A DNA stretch of 64,000 nt from Methylobacterium sp. J-030 (lineage in GTDB: Bacteria > Pseudomonadota > Alphaproteobacteria > Rhizobiales > Beijerinckiaceae). The translations under genes were made by a program, and so were the position numbers. Every line of letters starts with the position of its first letter. Position 1 is the stretch's first letter. Positions 1-8,129 of the stretch are shown one piece after another. The notes beneath the pieces are model-generated. The model worked only from the letters and a program-made list of their open reading frames with translations. It was not told where the DNA came from and did no database searches. The DNA lies in assembly GCF_022829545.1 (NCBI RefSeq), contig NZ_JAKSYM010000371.1:1-64000 (forward strand), written 5' to 3'.

Positions 1-2
1 GC

Positions 3-128
3 AATGCCATCGAGCGCATGTTCGGCCGGCTCAAGGACTTTCGCCGCATCGCCACCCGCTACGACCGCTCGGCCACGAACTATCTCGCTGCCGTCTGCAT
101 CGCTGCCACCGTCAGCTACTGGTTATGA
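3..128 (+). CDS. IS5-family transposase, C-terminal end (partial at window edge)
   Basis: Forty-one codons in frame 3 end at a TGA. They read NAIERMFGRLKDFRRIATRY followed by a C-terminal tail ending in VSYWL. The E-R-x-F-x-R-L-K-x-x-R-R-x-A-T-R-Y pattern is the conserved C-terminal signature of IS5-family DDE transposases, including the last catalytic Glu. The rest of the element lies left of the window. Just past the stop, at about 139, the minus-strand ArdC-like reading frame is broken, so this end marks the insertion point of the element. Confidence 0.85.
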   Translation, partial: NAIERMFGRLKDFRRIATRYDRSATNYLAAVCIAATVSYWL

Positions 129-720
129 GTCCGGACGGTAGTTCCTCAGCGGCGTAGGCGTGGCTTCCGAGGCGGCCGGCGAGGTCGCGATGAAGGCGAG
201 ACGGGGCACCGGTCCAGTGGACCAGCTCGTGTGCCAGCGTGCCGGCGTAGCCCTCGGGGCTGTGGAAGGCGGCGAGCGGCGGCAGGCGGATGGTGTCGGT
301 GACCGGCACGTAGCAGGCGCGGGTGCCGCCCTTGCTGATCCGCGCGCCGGTGGCGGCGACGAAGGCTGTGAGGACCGGCAGCGGCTCGGTGAGGGGAAGG
401 GAGGGCGGGGCCGCAAGATCTGGCGCCCCGTCGACCTGGGCAGCGTTGGAGACGGCGCTGGTCCTGGCGACGAAGCGAAGAGCGTCGTCTGCCGCAGCGG
501 CGGTGTTGGTGCCGTCGACCGTCAGGTCCTTGAAGAAGAGCACAGGCGTTCCCCGTTCGCCCCGACGAACCTGCGCGCCGAATGCCGACCATTGGCAGTA
601 GGTTGCCCAGCGCGCGTCGGCGTAACCGTTGCTCTGCGCGGCGGCCCACAGGACCAGCACGTTGACGCCGCGGTAGCGTCAGCCGGTGAGCGCGTTGCGG
701 GGGAGGGAATCAGCGCCGTG
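129..720 (-). pseudogene. ArdC-like antirestriction/zincin protein, interrupted and decayed
   Basis: The minus strand encodes an ArdC-type ssDNA-binding N-domain (YRGVNVLVLWAAAQ, RWATYCQW) followed by a zincin-like metallopeptidase segment with HELVHWTGAPSRL, where HExxH is the zinc site. Three lesions are visible. An in-frame TGA lies at about 676-678, inside the usual LPRNALTG-x-RYRGVN stretch. A TAG lies a little further upstream. After AAEEL the frame is destroyed by the IS5-family end at 1-139. An intact 182-codon frame starts at 660, but it lacks part of both domains. The family is common on plasmids and integrative elements, where it protects incoming DNA from restriction. Here it is very likely non-functional. 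Confidence 0.8.
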
Positions 721-1322
721 CTAGGGTGGGCTCAATGAGGCTGGATCGGCGGTGTCGAGCTGGGCGAGAATGGCTGCGGCGACCCGAGCATGCGGATCGG
801 GGCGCGAGTGCACGGACGTTGATTTGTCGAGAGATGAAAGGCGGCCTGCGGGCATCGGTGATCCAGATGTGGACCCCGGGGCGGGGTGTCCGGATCAGCT
901 TTAGTTCAGTCGCGATAAGTTCAGCGTCGCGGAGGAAGAGGTAATGACAGCGACTTCGCGGCTCCAAAGACTGACATGTGGGCCTGTGTGACGATGCAGG
1001 TATGGCATCGGTATGCAGGCCGGAAGCATGTACGTCGGGATCGGCATCGCGGCACGTATCGCGGCACGGGCTTGATGCCGGCACGCTCGCCGTTATGCCG
1101 GCGGCCTTTCTCACCCCGCACTGGCCCAACACCTCACCGCCGACACACCAAAACACCCTCGCTGGTAGATAGCGCGTCAAACAGCCAGTCAACAGCTGTC
1201 GTGCGGATCTTTTCGCGGCAGGGTCACAGCGTTTCAACTAGCGCTTACCGATGAGAACAGTTTTTCCGACGGGTGCATGGTAACACAATCAGGTTATTAA
1301 CAGTATAGCGCACTTATGTTTG
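721..1322. other. Non-coding or decayed stretch, no supported gene
   Basis: About 600 bases in which the open frames are arginine-rich and lack recognisable motifs. Around 1010-1110 there are several short inverted segments built on CGGCATCGCGGCACG and GATGCCGGCACG. The end of the stretch (about 1255-1320) is more AT-rich and lies beyond the 3' end of the excisionase-like gene. I see no RNA gene or terminator that I can defend. Confidence 0.4.
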
Positions 1323-1577
1323 TCAGTGACGAAGGGAAGCTCGTCCCTGCGACGCTTCCTCTGAGGCTACGAAGGCGGCGCGCGGCTGCGCGGCCAGCCA
1401 CGCTTGCGCCGCTTCGACCGGGATGAGTAGCCGGCGCCCGACCTTGACGGCGTGTAGGCGTCCGGCGGCAATCTCCTCCAGTGCCTTGGTGCGTCCGAGG
1501 CTCGACCACACCAAGAACTCGCCGAGGGATAGGGCGCCTTTATTCGTGAGGATGGCGGAAGCAGTCATGATCGGCAT
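1323..1577 (-). CDS. Excisionase/AlpA-type helix-turn-helix DNA-binding protein
   Basis: An 84-residue protein. The core, LSLGEFLVWSSLGRTKALEE followed by IAAGRLHAVKVGRRLLIP and VEAAQAWLAA, is a MerR-like winged helix of the kind used by excisionases and AlpA-type regulators: recognition helix, the GRLHAVKVGRR wing, and a final helix. Met1 or Met4 may be the start. Such proteins sit on integrated elements, where they bend attachment-site DNA or regulate integrase genes, which fits the mobile-element setting. The integrase partner in this window (12.7 kb) is broken and distant, so a direct partnership cannot be claimed. Confidence 0.7.
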   Translation of the reverse strand: MPIMTASAILTNKGALSLGEFLVWSSLGRTKALEEIAAGRLHAVKVGRRLLIPVEAAQAWLAAQPRAAFVASEEASQGRASLRH

Positions 1578-1721
1578 CCAAATGAAGAGGACTGGGTCGG
1601 CCCAGTAAGTTGCTGATGAATATAGTGAACCGATAGCCGCAGCTCATAGATGATCGCCTGAGGTCTGGAGCGGCGGTGCGGGCGGGGCACAGGCAAGCGA
1701 TACGTGGACGCCGCCATGCCG

Positions 1722-2444
1722 TCAGTGCGGATCGATGATCAACCCGATCCCACCGCCGGGCACGTCGGCGGCGGCGGCGACGCCGAGCAGCAGGGCTTCG
1801 ATGCACTGCGCCTCTTCGTGCGGCGGGACCTTCAGGCAATCCGGCAGATAAGCTGTGAGATCGGTGACCAGGGCACCGGATGCGTCCGGAGCGTCAGCGT
1901 CGGGCCGCCACAGACACGTCACCGTGAGCGCGGCCGGCACCTGGATCCGCGCCAGCGTCCGCAGGAGATGAAGGACATCAGGGTTCGGGTGCCGCCTGAA
2001 GGCGGCGATGCTGGCGTAGCAGTCGGGTAGGTTGATCAAGACAAGACTTAGGGCGCCGTCCGCGTGTAGCATGTGCAGGACACGGCCTAGCCTAGTACCG
2101 CGGTCGAAGCGCTTGCCGCGCCGCGGCGGTGTCAGGCGCGCCACGGTGTTCCACAGTTCCGCATCCGGTCGCTTGCGACTTTCGACGACGGCAAACGCCC
2201 CCGGGGGTTCGGCGATGACAGAGAGGATGAAAGGGCCGCGCGGGGCGGTCGTGAGGGAGGTGGGACGCTGGGGCAATGTTATGCACTCCGAACCCCGCCG
2301 CACGCCGAATGGCGGGGTTTCTGCGGGGCGCGGTGATATAGCTGGCGGCGACTTCGAGGCTGCAGGCTGAAAAGGGGCTAAGGTTGGAGCGTCGCCGGTG
2401 CGGCGGGGTCTGCACCGGCACTGTGCCTCGGTATCAGCTGACAT
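1722..2444 (-). CDS. Hypothetical protein of the mobile region
   Basis: No family recognised. The C-terminal two thirds look like a real soluble protein: VIAEPPGAFAVVESRKRPD, then RLGRVLHMLHADGALSLVLI, and a hydrophobic/charged alternation ending in GGGIGLIIDPH. The first roughly 60 residues from the ATG at 2444 are Arg/Pro-rich and unconvincing, so translation may start downstream at a GTG or TTG. A further in-frame ATG lies at 2513. No membrane segment or signal peptide is evident. The coding call rests on frame length and composition only. Confidence 0.45.
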   Translation of the reverse strand: MSADTEAQCRCRPRRTGDAPTLAPFQPAASKSPPAISPRPAETPPFGVRRGSECITLPQRPTSLTTAPRGPFILSVIAEPPGAFAVVESRKRPDAELWNTVARLTPPRRGKRFDRGTRLGRVLHMLHADGALSLVLINLPDCYASIAAFRRHPNPDVLHLLRTLARIQVPAALTVTCLWRPDADAPDASGALVTDLTAYLPDCLKVPPHEEAQCIEALLLGVAAAADVPGGGIGLIIDPH

Positions 2445-2513
2445 CGAGGCAGCGCAGCCCGGACCGAGACCGTGTACGCAGAAGCCCTGACTGCGGATCG
2501 AGCGCGTCTGCAC

Positions 2514-3090
2514 AGGAAAGCGGGCCGATCAGATCAGATCAAATGAGGCCGGCCCGGCGTGCCTACGATAGATGGGCAGACATGAAGTCTCGCACGCGCG
2601 AGCGGTGCGTCTGCATAGCGCGTGCCTGCATCTCGCTCGCGACGGAGGATTGCTGCCATGATGCGCCTGCAGTCCGCGTCAATCGCCGCGAGGCGACCCG
2701 CAGCGTCATCGAGGGCGCGATCGCCGGGATTAGCTCGGATGAGCTGCAGCGGTGGAAGCGCGGCTATAGTGGCGGCGCGGGTGTCGGCGCCGTAGTGTGC
2801 AAGTTGTGTTGTGTGGGTGTGGGTGGACCGTTCAGCGACATAACCGGGCTGACGGACACGGACGGATCGCGGTCGACAGACTTACTATGGATCTCGGCGC
2901 ATCCGTGACGAACACAACCACACACCGGCTTGCCGGGGACACATCAACTACCGCCTATACTGTAGATAGGCCGAAAAGCAGCCGGACGACAGCCGCCGGC
3001 ATAACCAATCGTAGCAACAGGTAGAGCGTTTCAAGCGCGGCCATCAGATCGCTCACGGCCGCGCTTTCACCCGAACAAGTCTGCTGGGCG
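2514..3090. other. Intergenic stretch with one short operator-like inverted repeat
   Basis: A plus-strand frame spans 2384-2908, but its product is Arg/Cys/Ser-rich and motif-free, so I do not call a gene. At 2953-2971 the sequence holds GCCTAT and ATAGGC separated by 7 bases, resembling a small repressor site. The right end precedes the stop codon of the 82-aa gene. Confidence 0.35.
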
Positions 3091-3339
3091 TCAGATCACG
3101 CCGAGGCGGCGCAGCCAAGAGGGGTGGCCGTGCTCGCAGATGCCGTCCGGCTCGACGCGGCAGCTGTCGGTCGCCTGGGCGCAGGCGTCGAAGATGAAGC
3201 TGGCGAGCATGATGAAGGCCGGCTCCGGTACCGTCGGCTCGGACCAGCGCAGGCCAGTGACGGGGTCGTGGTCGAGTTGCGGTACCGGCCTGTCGTCGGG
3301 GTCGAGATCAGGTGCTGGTATGAAATGCGGGTGCCTCAT
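3091..3339 (-). CDS. Small conserved-looking protein (82 aa), third gene of the nuclease/DUF2958 unit
   Basis: The protein starts MRHPHFIPAPDLDPDDRPVP and ends with an acidic/cysteine stretch (SCRVEPDGICEHGHPSWLRRLGVI). The ATG at 3339 overlaps the stop of the DUF2958 gene as ATGA, so translational coupling is likely and fixes the start. The two cysteines and the CEHGH segment could bind a metal, but that is a guess. I recognise no named family. Its tight coupling to the two genes upstream suggests a shared accessory role on the mobile element. Confidence 0.6.
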   Translation of the reverse strand: MRHPHFIPAPDLDPDDRPVPQLDHDPVTGLRWSEPTVPEPAFIMLASFIFDACAQATDSCRVEPDGICEHGHPSWLRRLGVI

Positions 3340-3683
3340 GCCGTGATCTTCCCAGCAGTTCGGGCCGCACTGGCGTAGGCCGACAGTGGTTGATTGGCCA
3401 CAAAGTGCCGGTCGCGTTCGACCGGCAGGCGCTGACAGCCGCGCAGGCGCGCGAGTTCGACGAGGTCGACGTAGCCGAGCTCGGGCGCGCCGAGGCCGAG
3501 ATCGCACAGGCCGAAGGCGCGGGTCAGCTCAGTGGGATCAAGCTCGGTTAGGAGCCAGGTCGCCTGGCCATCTGGCAGGAACAATTTGACGACGGGGCGG
3601 GGATCGATTTCCTCGCCGGCCGCCGAGCGGCGACCGTTGGCAAGCAGGCGGTGGCGCTGGGCGGCGGTGAAAAGGGCCGGCAT
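3336..3683 (-). CDS. DUF2958 domain-containing protein
   Basis: A 115-residue protein carrying the family hallmarks: LFTAAQRHRLLANGR near the N terminus, VKLFLPDGQATWLLTELDP, the signature RAFGLCDLGLGAPELGYVDL, and LPVERDRHFVANQPLSAYA at the end. DUF2958 proteins have no known biochemical function and occur mainly on plasmids and integrative elements, often near ArdC-like genes such as the broken one at 129-720. Its ATG overlaps the stop of the upstream nuclease-like gene by one base (TGATG), and its own stop overlaps the 82-aa gene downstream, so all three are probably co-translated. Confidence 0.85.
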   Translation of the reverse strand: MPALFTAAQRHRLLANGRRSAAGEEIDPRPVVKLFLPDGQATWLLTELDPTELTRAFGLCDLGLGAPELGYVDLVELARLRGCQRLPVERDRHFVANQPLSAYASAARTAGKITA

Positions 3684-5032
3684 CAGCGCACCTCCGTCCC
3701 GGGCTGTATGGAGGAACGCCGTCGCCGGGAGCGCCGGGCTGTGGTTGACCGCTTCGTCCGCTGCGCGGCTCGCCTCTGCTGTGACGAAGCGAGGCGCTGG
3801 CCGACGTCGGCGTGCCGCTGCCGTGCGCGGCTTGAGGTCGGCGCTGCTGTGGGCGTTGCGCCGTCGGGCTCATTTGGTGCCCCATCTGGCGAGGTTGGGG
3901 GTGGCAAGCGGAGTAGTGGCGCAGGTGCTGCGGGCGGGGCGGGGGAGTCGTCACCCAGGGCGAGTGCCGCCACACGCTCAAGGTCGAGAAAGCGGCGATG
4001 AAGCACCAGCGCGTGCTCGCCGGCGCCGGCCGCGCTCAGCGCAGCGAGGATCGCCTCGACCGTAATGTGGTTGAAGCCGACCCGTTGCTCGGCGAGGCCA
4101 GCCGGATCGATGAGGTGGGCGCTGTAGGCTTGAGCGGCGGCGGCCACGCGCGGGTTGAGGCGCGGACCGACGAGCACGAAGCGACCGCGGGCAGCGAGAC
4201 CGCGTTGAATCATAAGTTGCGCGAGACAATGTTCGCGGCGCAACTGCTCGACCCCTACTCGGTAAAGTTCGGGGGCGTCGGGATCGATGAAGAGGTCGGC
4301 GGCGTGGGCAGCGGCTTGGTATCGGGGGCGCGAAGTCGCGGCAGGTCCAGAGAAATTCTCGATGTACTTCAATTCGATGATGACGAAAGCAACCACACCG
4401 TCGGGCGTGATCACGTCGAGGACGGCGTCAAAAGCGGTGCCGTCCTCCAACCACAGAGGATCGTTACGGCCCGGACTGCTCTCAAACCTCAGGTTGGTTA
4501 CCGTGTGAACGAAGTCCGGCAAAAGGCGGCGCCAGACGGCGGTGGCGAGGTCAAGATCTAGCGCCAGCGGCACACACAAGTTGAGGCAGAGGTTCTGGCT
4601 CGACAGCAGGTTGGATCGAATCTTGGTCTCATCCCACAGACTGCCGGGCTCGCGCAGCACGAGGGCTTGATGGACGAAACGGGCGATGGCGCTGTTCAAG
4701 AATGCTACTCCGGCGCGGGCGGCGTCCGGGCGCAGGCGCCAGCCGGCCCGACTGCGGCGGGTGCGCCCGTCCTGGAACCGGGAGATGTGGACGCCCGCGG
4801 GCAGCCCCTGATCGTTGCGCCACGCGGAGGCGAGCAGACGGCTAGCTGCGGCGAACCTCGAATCCGTGGCGATAAACGCCGCGTGCCCCTTCAGCAGGGT
4901 AGGGGGGCAGAGCGGGGCGATGATGAGGGAAGCGGCGGGGCCAGTCTGCTGCGGGGTGGGGCTGGACGAAGGATCAGGTGACGGGGATGTCCAGGTGACT
5001 GCGACGTCGCGCGGCAGAATAGATTTCCGCAT
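3683..5032 (-). CDS. PGN_0703-like restriction-endonuclease-fold protein
   Basis: A 449-residue protein. The central part has LWDETKIRSNLLSSQNLCLN followed by FDAVLDVITPDGVVAFVIIELKYIE. That gives an acidic residue, FDAVLD, and E-x-K, which matches a PD-(D/E)xK nuclease core as seen in PGN_0703-like proteins. This suggests a metal-dependent DNase, but activity is inferred. The N-terminal 45 residues are Pro/Ser-rich and the last 80 or so are Pro then Arg/Ser-rich and probably disordered or DNA-binding. It is the first gene of a tightly overlapping three-gene unit. A later start cannot be excluded because the first 45 residues are low complexity. Confidence 0.65.
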   Translation of the reverse strand: MRKSILPRDVAVTWTSPSPDPSSSPTPQQTGPAASLIIAPLCPPTLLKGHAAFIATDSRFAAASRLLASAWRNDQGLPAGVHISRFQDGRTRRSRAGWRLRPDAARAGVAFLNSAIARFVHQALVLREPGSLWDETKIRSNLLSSQNLCLNLCVPLALDLDLATAVWRRLLPDFVHTVTNLRFESSPGRNDPLWLEDGTAFDAVLDVITPDGVVAFVIIELKYIENFSGPAATSRPRYQAAAHAADLFIDPDAPELYRVGVEQLRREHCLAQLMIQRGLAARGRFVLVGPRLNPRVAAAAQAYSAHLIDPAGLAEQRVGFNHITVEAILAALSAAGAGEHALVLHRRFLDLERVAALALGDDSPAPPAAPAPLLRLPPPTSPDGAPNEPDGATPTAAPTSSRARQRHADVGQRLASSQQRRAAQRTKRSTTARRSRRRRSSIQPGTEVR

Positions 5033-5407
5033 GGGATGTAGGCTCGTACCGGCCGGGATTAGCCGAAACGAGCTTCATGGCGGCGCGCCGAAGTTCAGTC
5101 GTGAATCGATGAGACCGGCCTGCCAAATGAATCTGGTGACGCCATTCCGCACCTCCGTATCTCGGGCGGCATTGTATGGACATCCCCCTCTGATGAAGCT
5201 CGCATCTTTTATTGCATCCGGCAGAGTATGCCGGATGCCTGGAGATCGGCATCGCGCCGCCGGGCAACCGACCCGGCGATCGTCCGGCACACCCACACAT
5301 TGCCGGCACACAAAACAAACCCCTACAAGGTCAGATAGCTTCAACGGGCGGCAGACCACAGGCGCGGGCCGTGGCTCGTGCGGCCACACTCCCAGCGTTT
5401 GCTTGGG
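5033..5407. other. Intergenic stretch upstream of the nuclease unit
   Basis: About 375 bases without a supported gene. It should hold the promoter of the minus-strand nuclease unit. The most conspicuous element is the perfect inverted repeat at 5214-5238, listed separately. The 5240-5320 part is rich in CGGCA and GCCGG words but has no repeat of fixed length. Confidence 0.4.
5214..5238. repeat. Perfect 10-bp inverted repeat with 5-base spacer
   Basis: GCATCCGGCA at 5214-5223 is repeated in inverse orientation as TGCCGGATGC at 5229-5238 around a GAGTA loop. It lies about 180 bases upstream of the nuclease-like gene, between it and the next minus-strand gene. It could be an operator, or a hairpin at the end of the 5408-5908 transcript, but no T-run follows on either strand, so a terminator is less likely. 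Confidence 0.7.
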
Positions 5408-5908
5408 TCAGTCCTCCCAGGGCGGTGTGTCGTTGGTTGGCAGCCGGCGGCGCATCGGCGCAGCAAGGGCGTTGGCGGATTGAGTTGGCCCACCGCCCTG
5501 CACGACATCGTCAAAAGCTTGAAATTTTACGTTGGACAGGGGCTCGGATGCTGTTTCGGGGCTTGAAAGTTCGTTAATCTCATTCACCCGTCCGTTCGGC
5601 GCCTCACCCGTCACGGTCGTTGACAGTAGGGCTTGCAGAGCGGTTAACCCAGATTGCGGCAGTGCCGGACCACCGCCATCTATCGTGATATTGCCGGTTG
5701 TCGGGAAAAAGTTGACCCGCGCGATCTTGACGTGATGGGTCGACACTCGCTCGAAGCGGATGCCGCTGCGGAGGAGCCACAGCAAGGCCTCCACCATGCG
5801 TGGATCATCGTTGGGCTGGATGACGCGACCGCGGGGATAAGGCGACGCCGAGCGTTTGCGCGACCGGTGCTGCGGGACGGCCAGTGGGGCCGGATCTGAT
5901 TGAGGCAT
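5408..5908 (-). CDS. Hypothetical mobile-element protein (166 aa)
   Basis: Residues 30-80 contain ALLWLLRSGIRFERVSTHHV followed by KIARVNFFPTTGNITIDGGG. The pattern 'H-x-K-I-x-x-x-N-F-(F/Y)-P-(S/T)-T-G-x-I-x-x-D-G' resembles a small family of plasmid proteins without assigned function. The N terminus is Arg/Pro-rich and the C terminus is polar, probably flexible. It lies on the same strand as, and about 200 bases downstream of, the adaptor-like gene, so it may be the last gene of the replication-module transcript. Confidence 0.5.
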   Translation of the reverse strand: MPQSDPAPLAVPQHRSRKRSASPYPRGRVIQPNDDPRMVEALLWLLRSGIRFERVSTHHVKIARVNFFPTTGNITIDGGGPALPQSGLTALQALLSTTVTGEAPNGRVNEINELSSPETASEPLSNVKFQAFDDVVQGGGPTQSANALAAPMRRRLPTNDTPPWED

Positions 5909-6113
5909 GTGGATGTTCTCGCCGCAGAAGACAAAGCCGTCCCATCGGGTACCGGCACCCCTTGCCGGTTCGCGTCTGGGCCTAGAGCGCAGCGATATGG
6001 TGGCGCGTGCACCAAATTTTGCAGTGGAAAAGGATCCTAGCGCCGCAGCGTTCGAACCGTGAGATTTAGCAGTCCTTCCCTAATCACCGGGGTGAGGCTC
6101 ACATCTGCTCGAC

Positions 6114-8129
6114 TCATCGAGCTTTACCAAGAGGCGGGCCGCCGGCAAGGAGTGGACCGACAGGCCGAGCCTCTGAGGCTCTCGCCCGTAAGCCTGCCTT
6201 CTCGTAATGAGCGTTGGGGTTCCAGAACCCGCCGAGGATGGCGCGAATATCCACCTCGGCGTGTGCCAGGGCATGGAGATCTCTCACCAGCGCGTGGCCT
6301 GATTCCAGCCCATCAATGATTTCGGTCCAGCCATCCTGCGTCAGGCCACGTCCGACGCTGACGGGCGTGAGCGCGCCGCGAGCGGTGTGGACGAGGACTT
6401 CGTGCGCCCCGCACACGGGCAGAATGCAGTCCGAGGGAACGGCAAGCGCCGTCCAAGCGCCAGCCGTGTCAGTCAACGTCACCTCGACGACTGCGTCTAC
6501 TGCGAGGGATGTCTCAGCGGGTGTAGACAGCGGCACCCGCATTCGCACGGTAGTTGCGTCGCCCTCACTTTCGACGACGGGCAGGCACTCAGCTGGCCCC
6601 GTGTTGAAGATTGATGTCTCGCTGACGGGCGCTGCGGCCTGGCGGATAGCAGCCCTCATTTGAAGCGGCATGTCGGCGAGGCTATGCGTGGAGACGATCC
6701 CCTCGACGGCGAAGGTTTGCTTCGGGAGAACGTTCACGAGCGCCGCACCTCGATCCACCGCCCGTGGAGAGGGCAGTGTGTGGGCGCCGAAAAGACCGTT
6801 GATGGGCAGCACGATGGGCAAGCTCATCAGTGGAATACGCCCTCGACGCAATGTAGCCAGATCGCGCGTGGTCAGACCTGCCACGCGCAGAACTGCGTCG
6901 GCCGACGCGCGTGCGGGTGCTCCTGAGGCAGCAAGGTAGGCCTGCTGAGCCTCGATGAGCGCCGGGGCAGGGATGATCTCACCGAGCACGGTGCCTGCTA
7001 AGAGAATAGTATCATTTGAGAACTGACGCGGCACGAAGGTACCCGCCACCGGTGCTTGAATGACGGCGATGTCTGCGGGGCGTGGTACGGCGACTATGCG
7101 ACCGTGCAGTGTCCAACGGCGTTCGAACCGCCGCAGCTCCGCTGATGCCGTGCTTACGGGCAGTGTCGGCCAGCGCTGGACAGACAGATGCAGCGAGAAA
7201 CGGTGTGCAGCGCCGGCAGGAGACGCGATGCTCTGCGCTTGTGCGAAAGGGGCGACGGTGCGACGCGTCCTGCTACTTACCGCGAACGGATTTAGTTGCT
7301 GTTTGGCTGTGATCCGAGTGGGTGCAAGTGGTTGCCGCGGCAACGGCGGCGCAAGACCTAGCCTGATGCGATCCTCACCCCGCGGCGGTATCACGTAAGG
7401 CCAGACGGTGGCGGGTAGATCATGCTGAGCGCCGTGCACCGGTGCGGTCGCATTCGACTTCAATGGGGGCAACTCGACAGCAACGCGCGTGCCGACGGGC
7501 AGGCGTCTCTCGCTGTCGAGCAACTCAAGACGCACCGTCTCGATGCCATCTCCGGCCAGCGTTGAGACGCGCGCCGTCGCAGTAAGCTGTGCGTCGACGC
7601 TACGAACGGTCAGTATATGCCTTGCGGCAAAGACCTTAGCCTCTGTGCTGATGTCGAGTTGGACTACACGCGTGTGGGCAAAGCGGAACAGGGGGGTACC
7701 CGACGCGAACTGCCCCTCGATCGGCAGCGCCTCGACCAAGAGCGCGTCCTTGGGAGCGAGGATCGGCACGGGGTCCAACGGCCGGCGTCGGCGTCGGAGT
7801 TCGGCGATTTGGCTACGAGCGAACTTGTGCATAGCTAGGATGTGATAGGGGTCTCGTAGCATCGCCCTGACATCGGGCTCGTTGCGGGTCGCCGTGGTTC
7901 GCCCTTCTGTGATCAGCCAGATGAACTGTTCTTGTACCTGACGCAGGCTCTCGCTGCTCACTAGAAGGACGATCTGACCTTTCCTTACGGGCCCGCCTTG
8001 GCTGGCGCAGTGTGCTAAAATGGTGCCGTCGCATGTGGCCTCGCGCGACAGACTTCGAGAGAGATCGTAGACAACGGTCCCTGGCACGGAGCTCTGCTCT
8101 AAATCCTCCGGTCCCGGATCGTCGCTCAT
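6114..8129 (-). CDS. Tandem CusB/HlyD-like adaptor protein without signal peptide
   Basis: This 671-residue protein appears to hold two RND-type periplasmic adaptor modules. The first (about 30-225) has GGPVRKGQIVLLVSSESLRQ, a helical stretch, and the barrel part SGTPLFRFAHTRVVQLDIST. The second (about 335-650) has LHGRIVAVPRPADIAVIQAP, VAGTFVPRQF, ALIEAQQAYLAA, and the CusB-like C-terminal domain ALAVPSDCILPVCGAHEVLV then GWTEIIDGLESGHALVRD. Normal adaptors are about 400 residues and exported. Here the N terminus is acidic and no hydrophobic leader is visible. Its ATG overlaps the helicase stop as ATGA, so the two are co-translated. No RND pump or outer-membrane channel gene lies nearby. It may be cytoplasmic, a dead fusion, or a new use of the fold. 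Confidence 0.6.
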   Translation of the reverse strand: MSDDPGPEDLEQSSVPGTVVYDLSRSLSREATCDGTILAHCASQGGPVRKGQIVLLVSSESLRQVQEQFIWLITEGRTTATRNEPDVRAMLRDPYHILAMHKFARSQIAELRRRRRPLDPVPILAPKDALLVEALPIEGQFASGTPLFRFAHTRVVQLDISTEAKVFAARHILTVRSVDAQLTATARVSTLAGDGIETVRLELLDSERRLPVGTRVAVELPPLKSNATAPVHGAQHDLPATVWPYVIPPRGEDRIRLGLAPPLPRQPLAPTRITAKQQLNPFAVSSRTRRTVAPFAQAQSIASPAGAAHRFSLHLSVQRWPTLPVSTASAELRRFERRWTLHGRIVAVPRPADIAVIQAPVAGTFVPRQFSNDTILLAGTVLGEIIPAPALIEAQQAYLAASGAPARASADAVLRVAGLTTRDLATLRRGRIPLMSLPIVLPINGLFGAHTLPSPRAVDRGAALVNVLPKQTFAVEGIVSTHSLADMPLQMRAAIRQAAAPVSETSIFNTGPAECLPVVESEGDATTVRMRVPLSTPAETSLAVDAVVEVTLTDTAGAWTALAVPSDCILPVCGAHEVLVHTARGALTPVSVGRGLTQDGWTEIIDGLESGHALVRDLHALAHAEVDIRAILGGFWNPNAHYEKAGLRARASEARPVGPLLAGGPPLGKAR

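Noticed and set aside
2384..2908. 174-codon plus-strand frame in the island
   Set aside because: Cys/Arg/Ser-rich, no motif, no ribosome binding site, and it overlaps the opposite-strand gene at 1722-2444.
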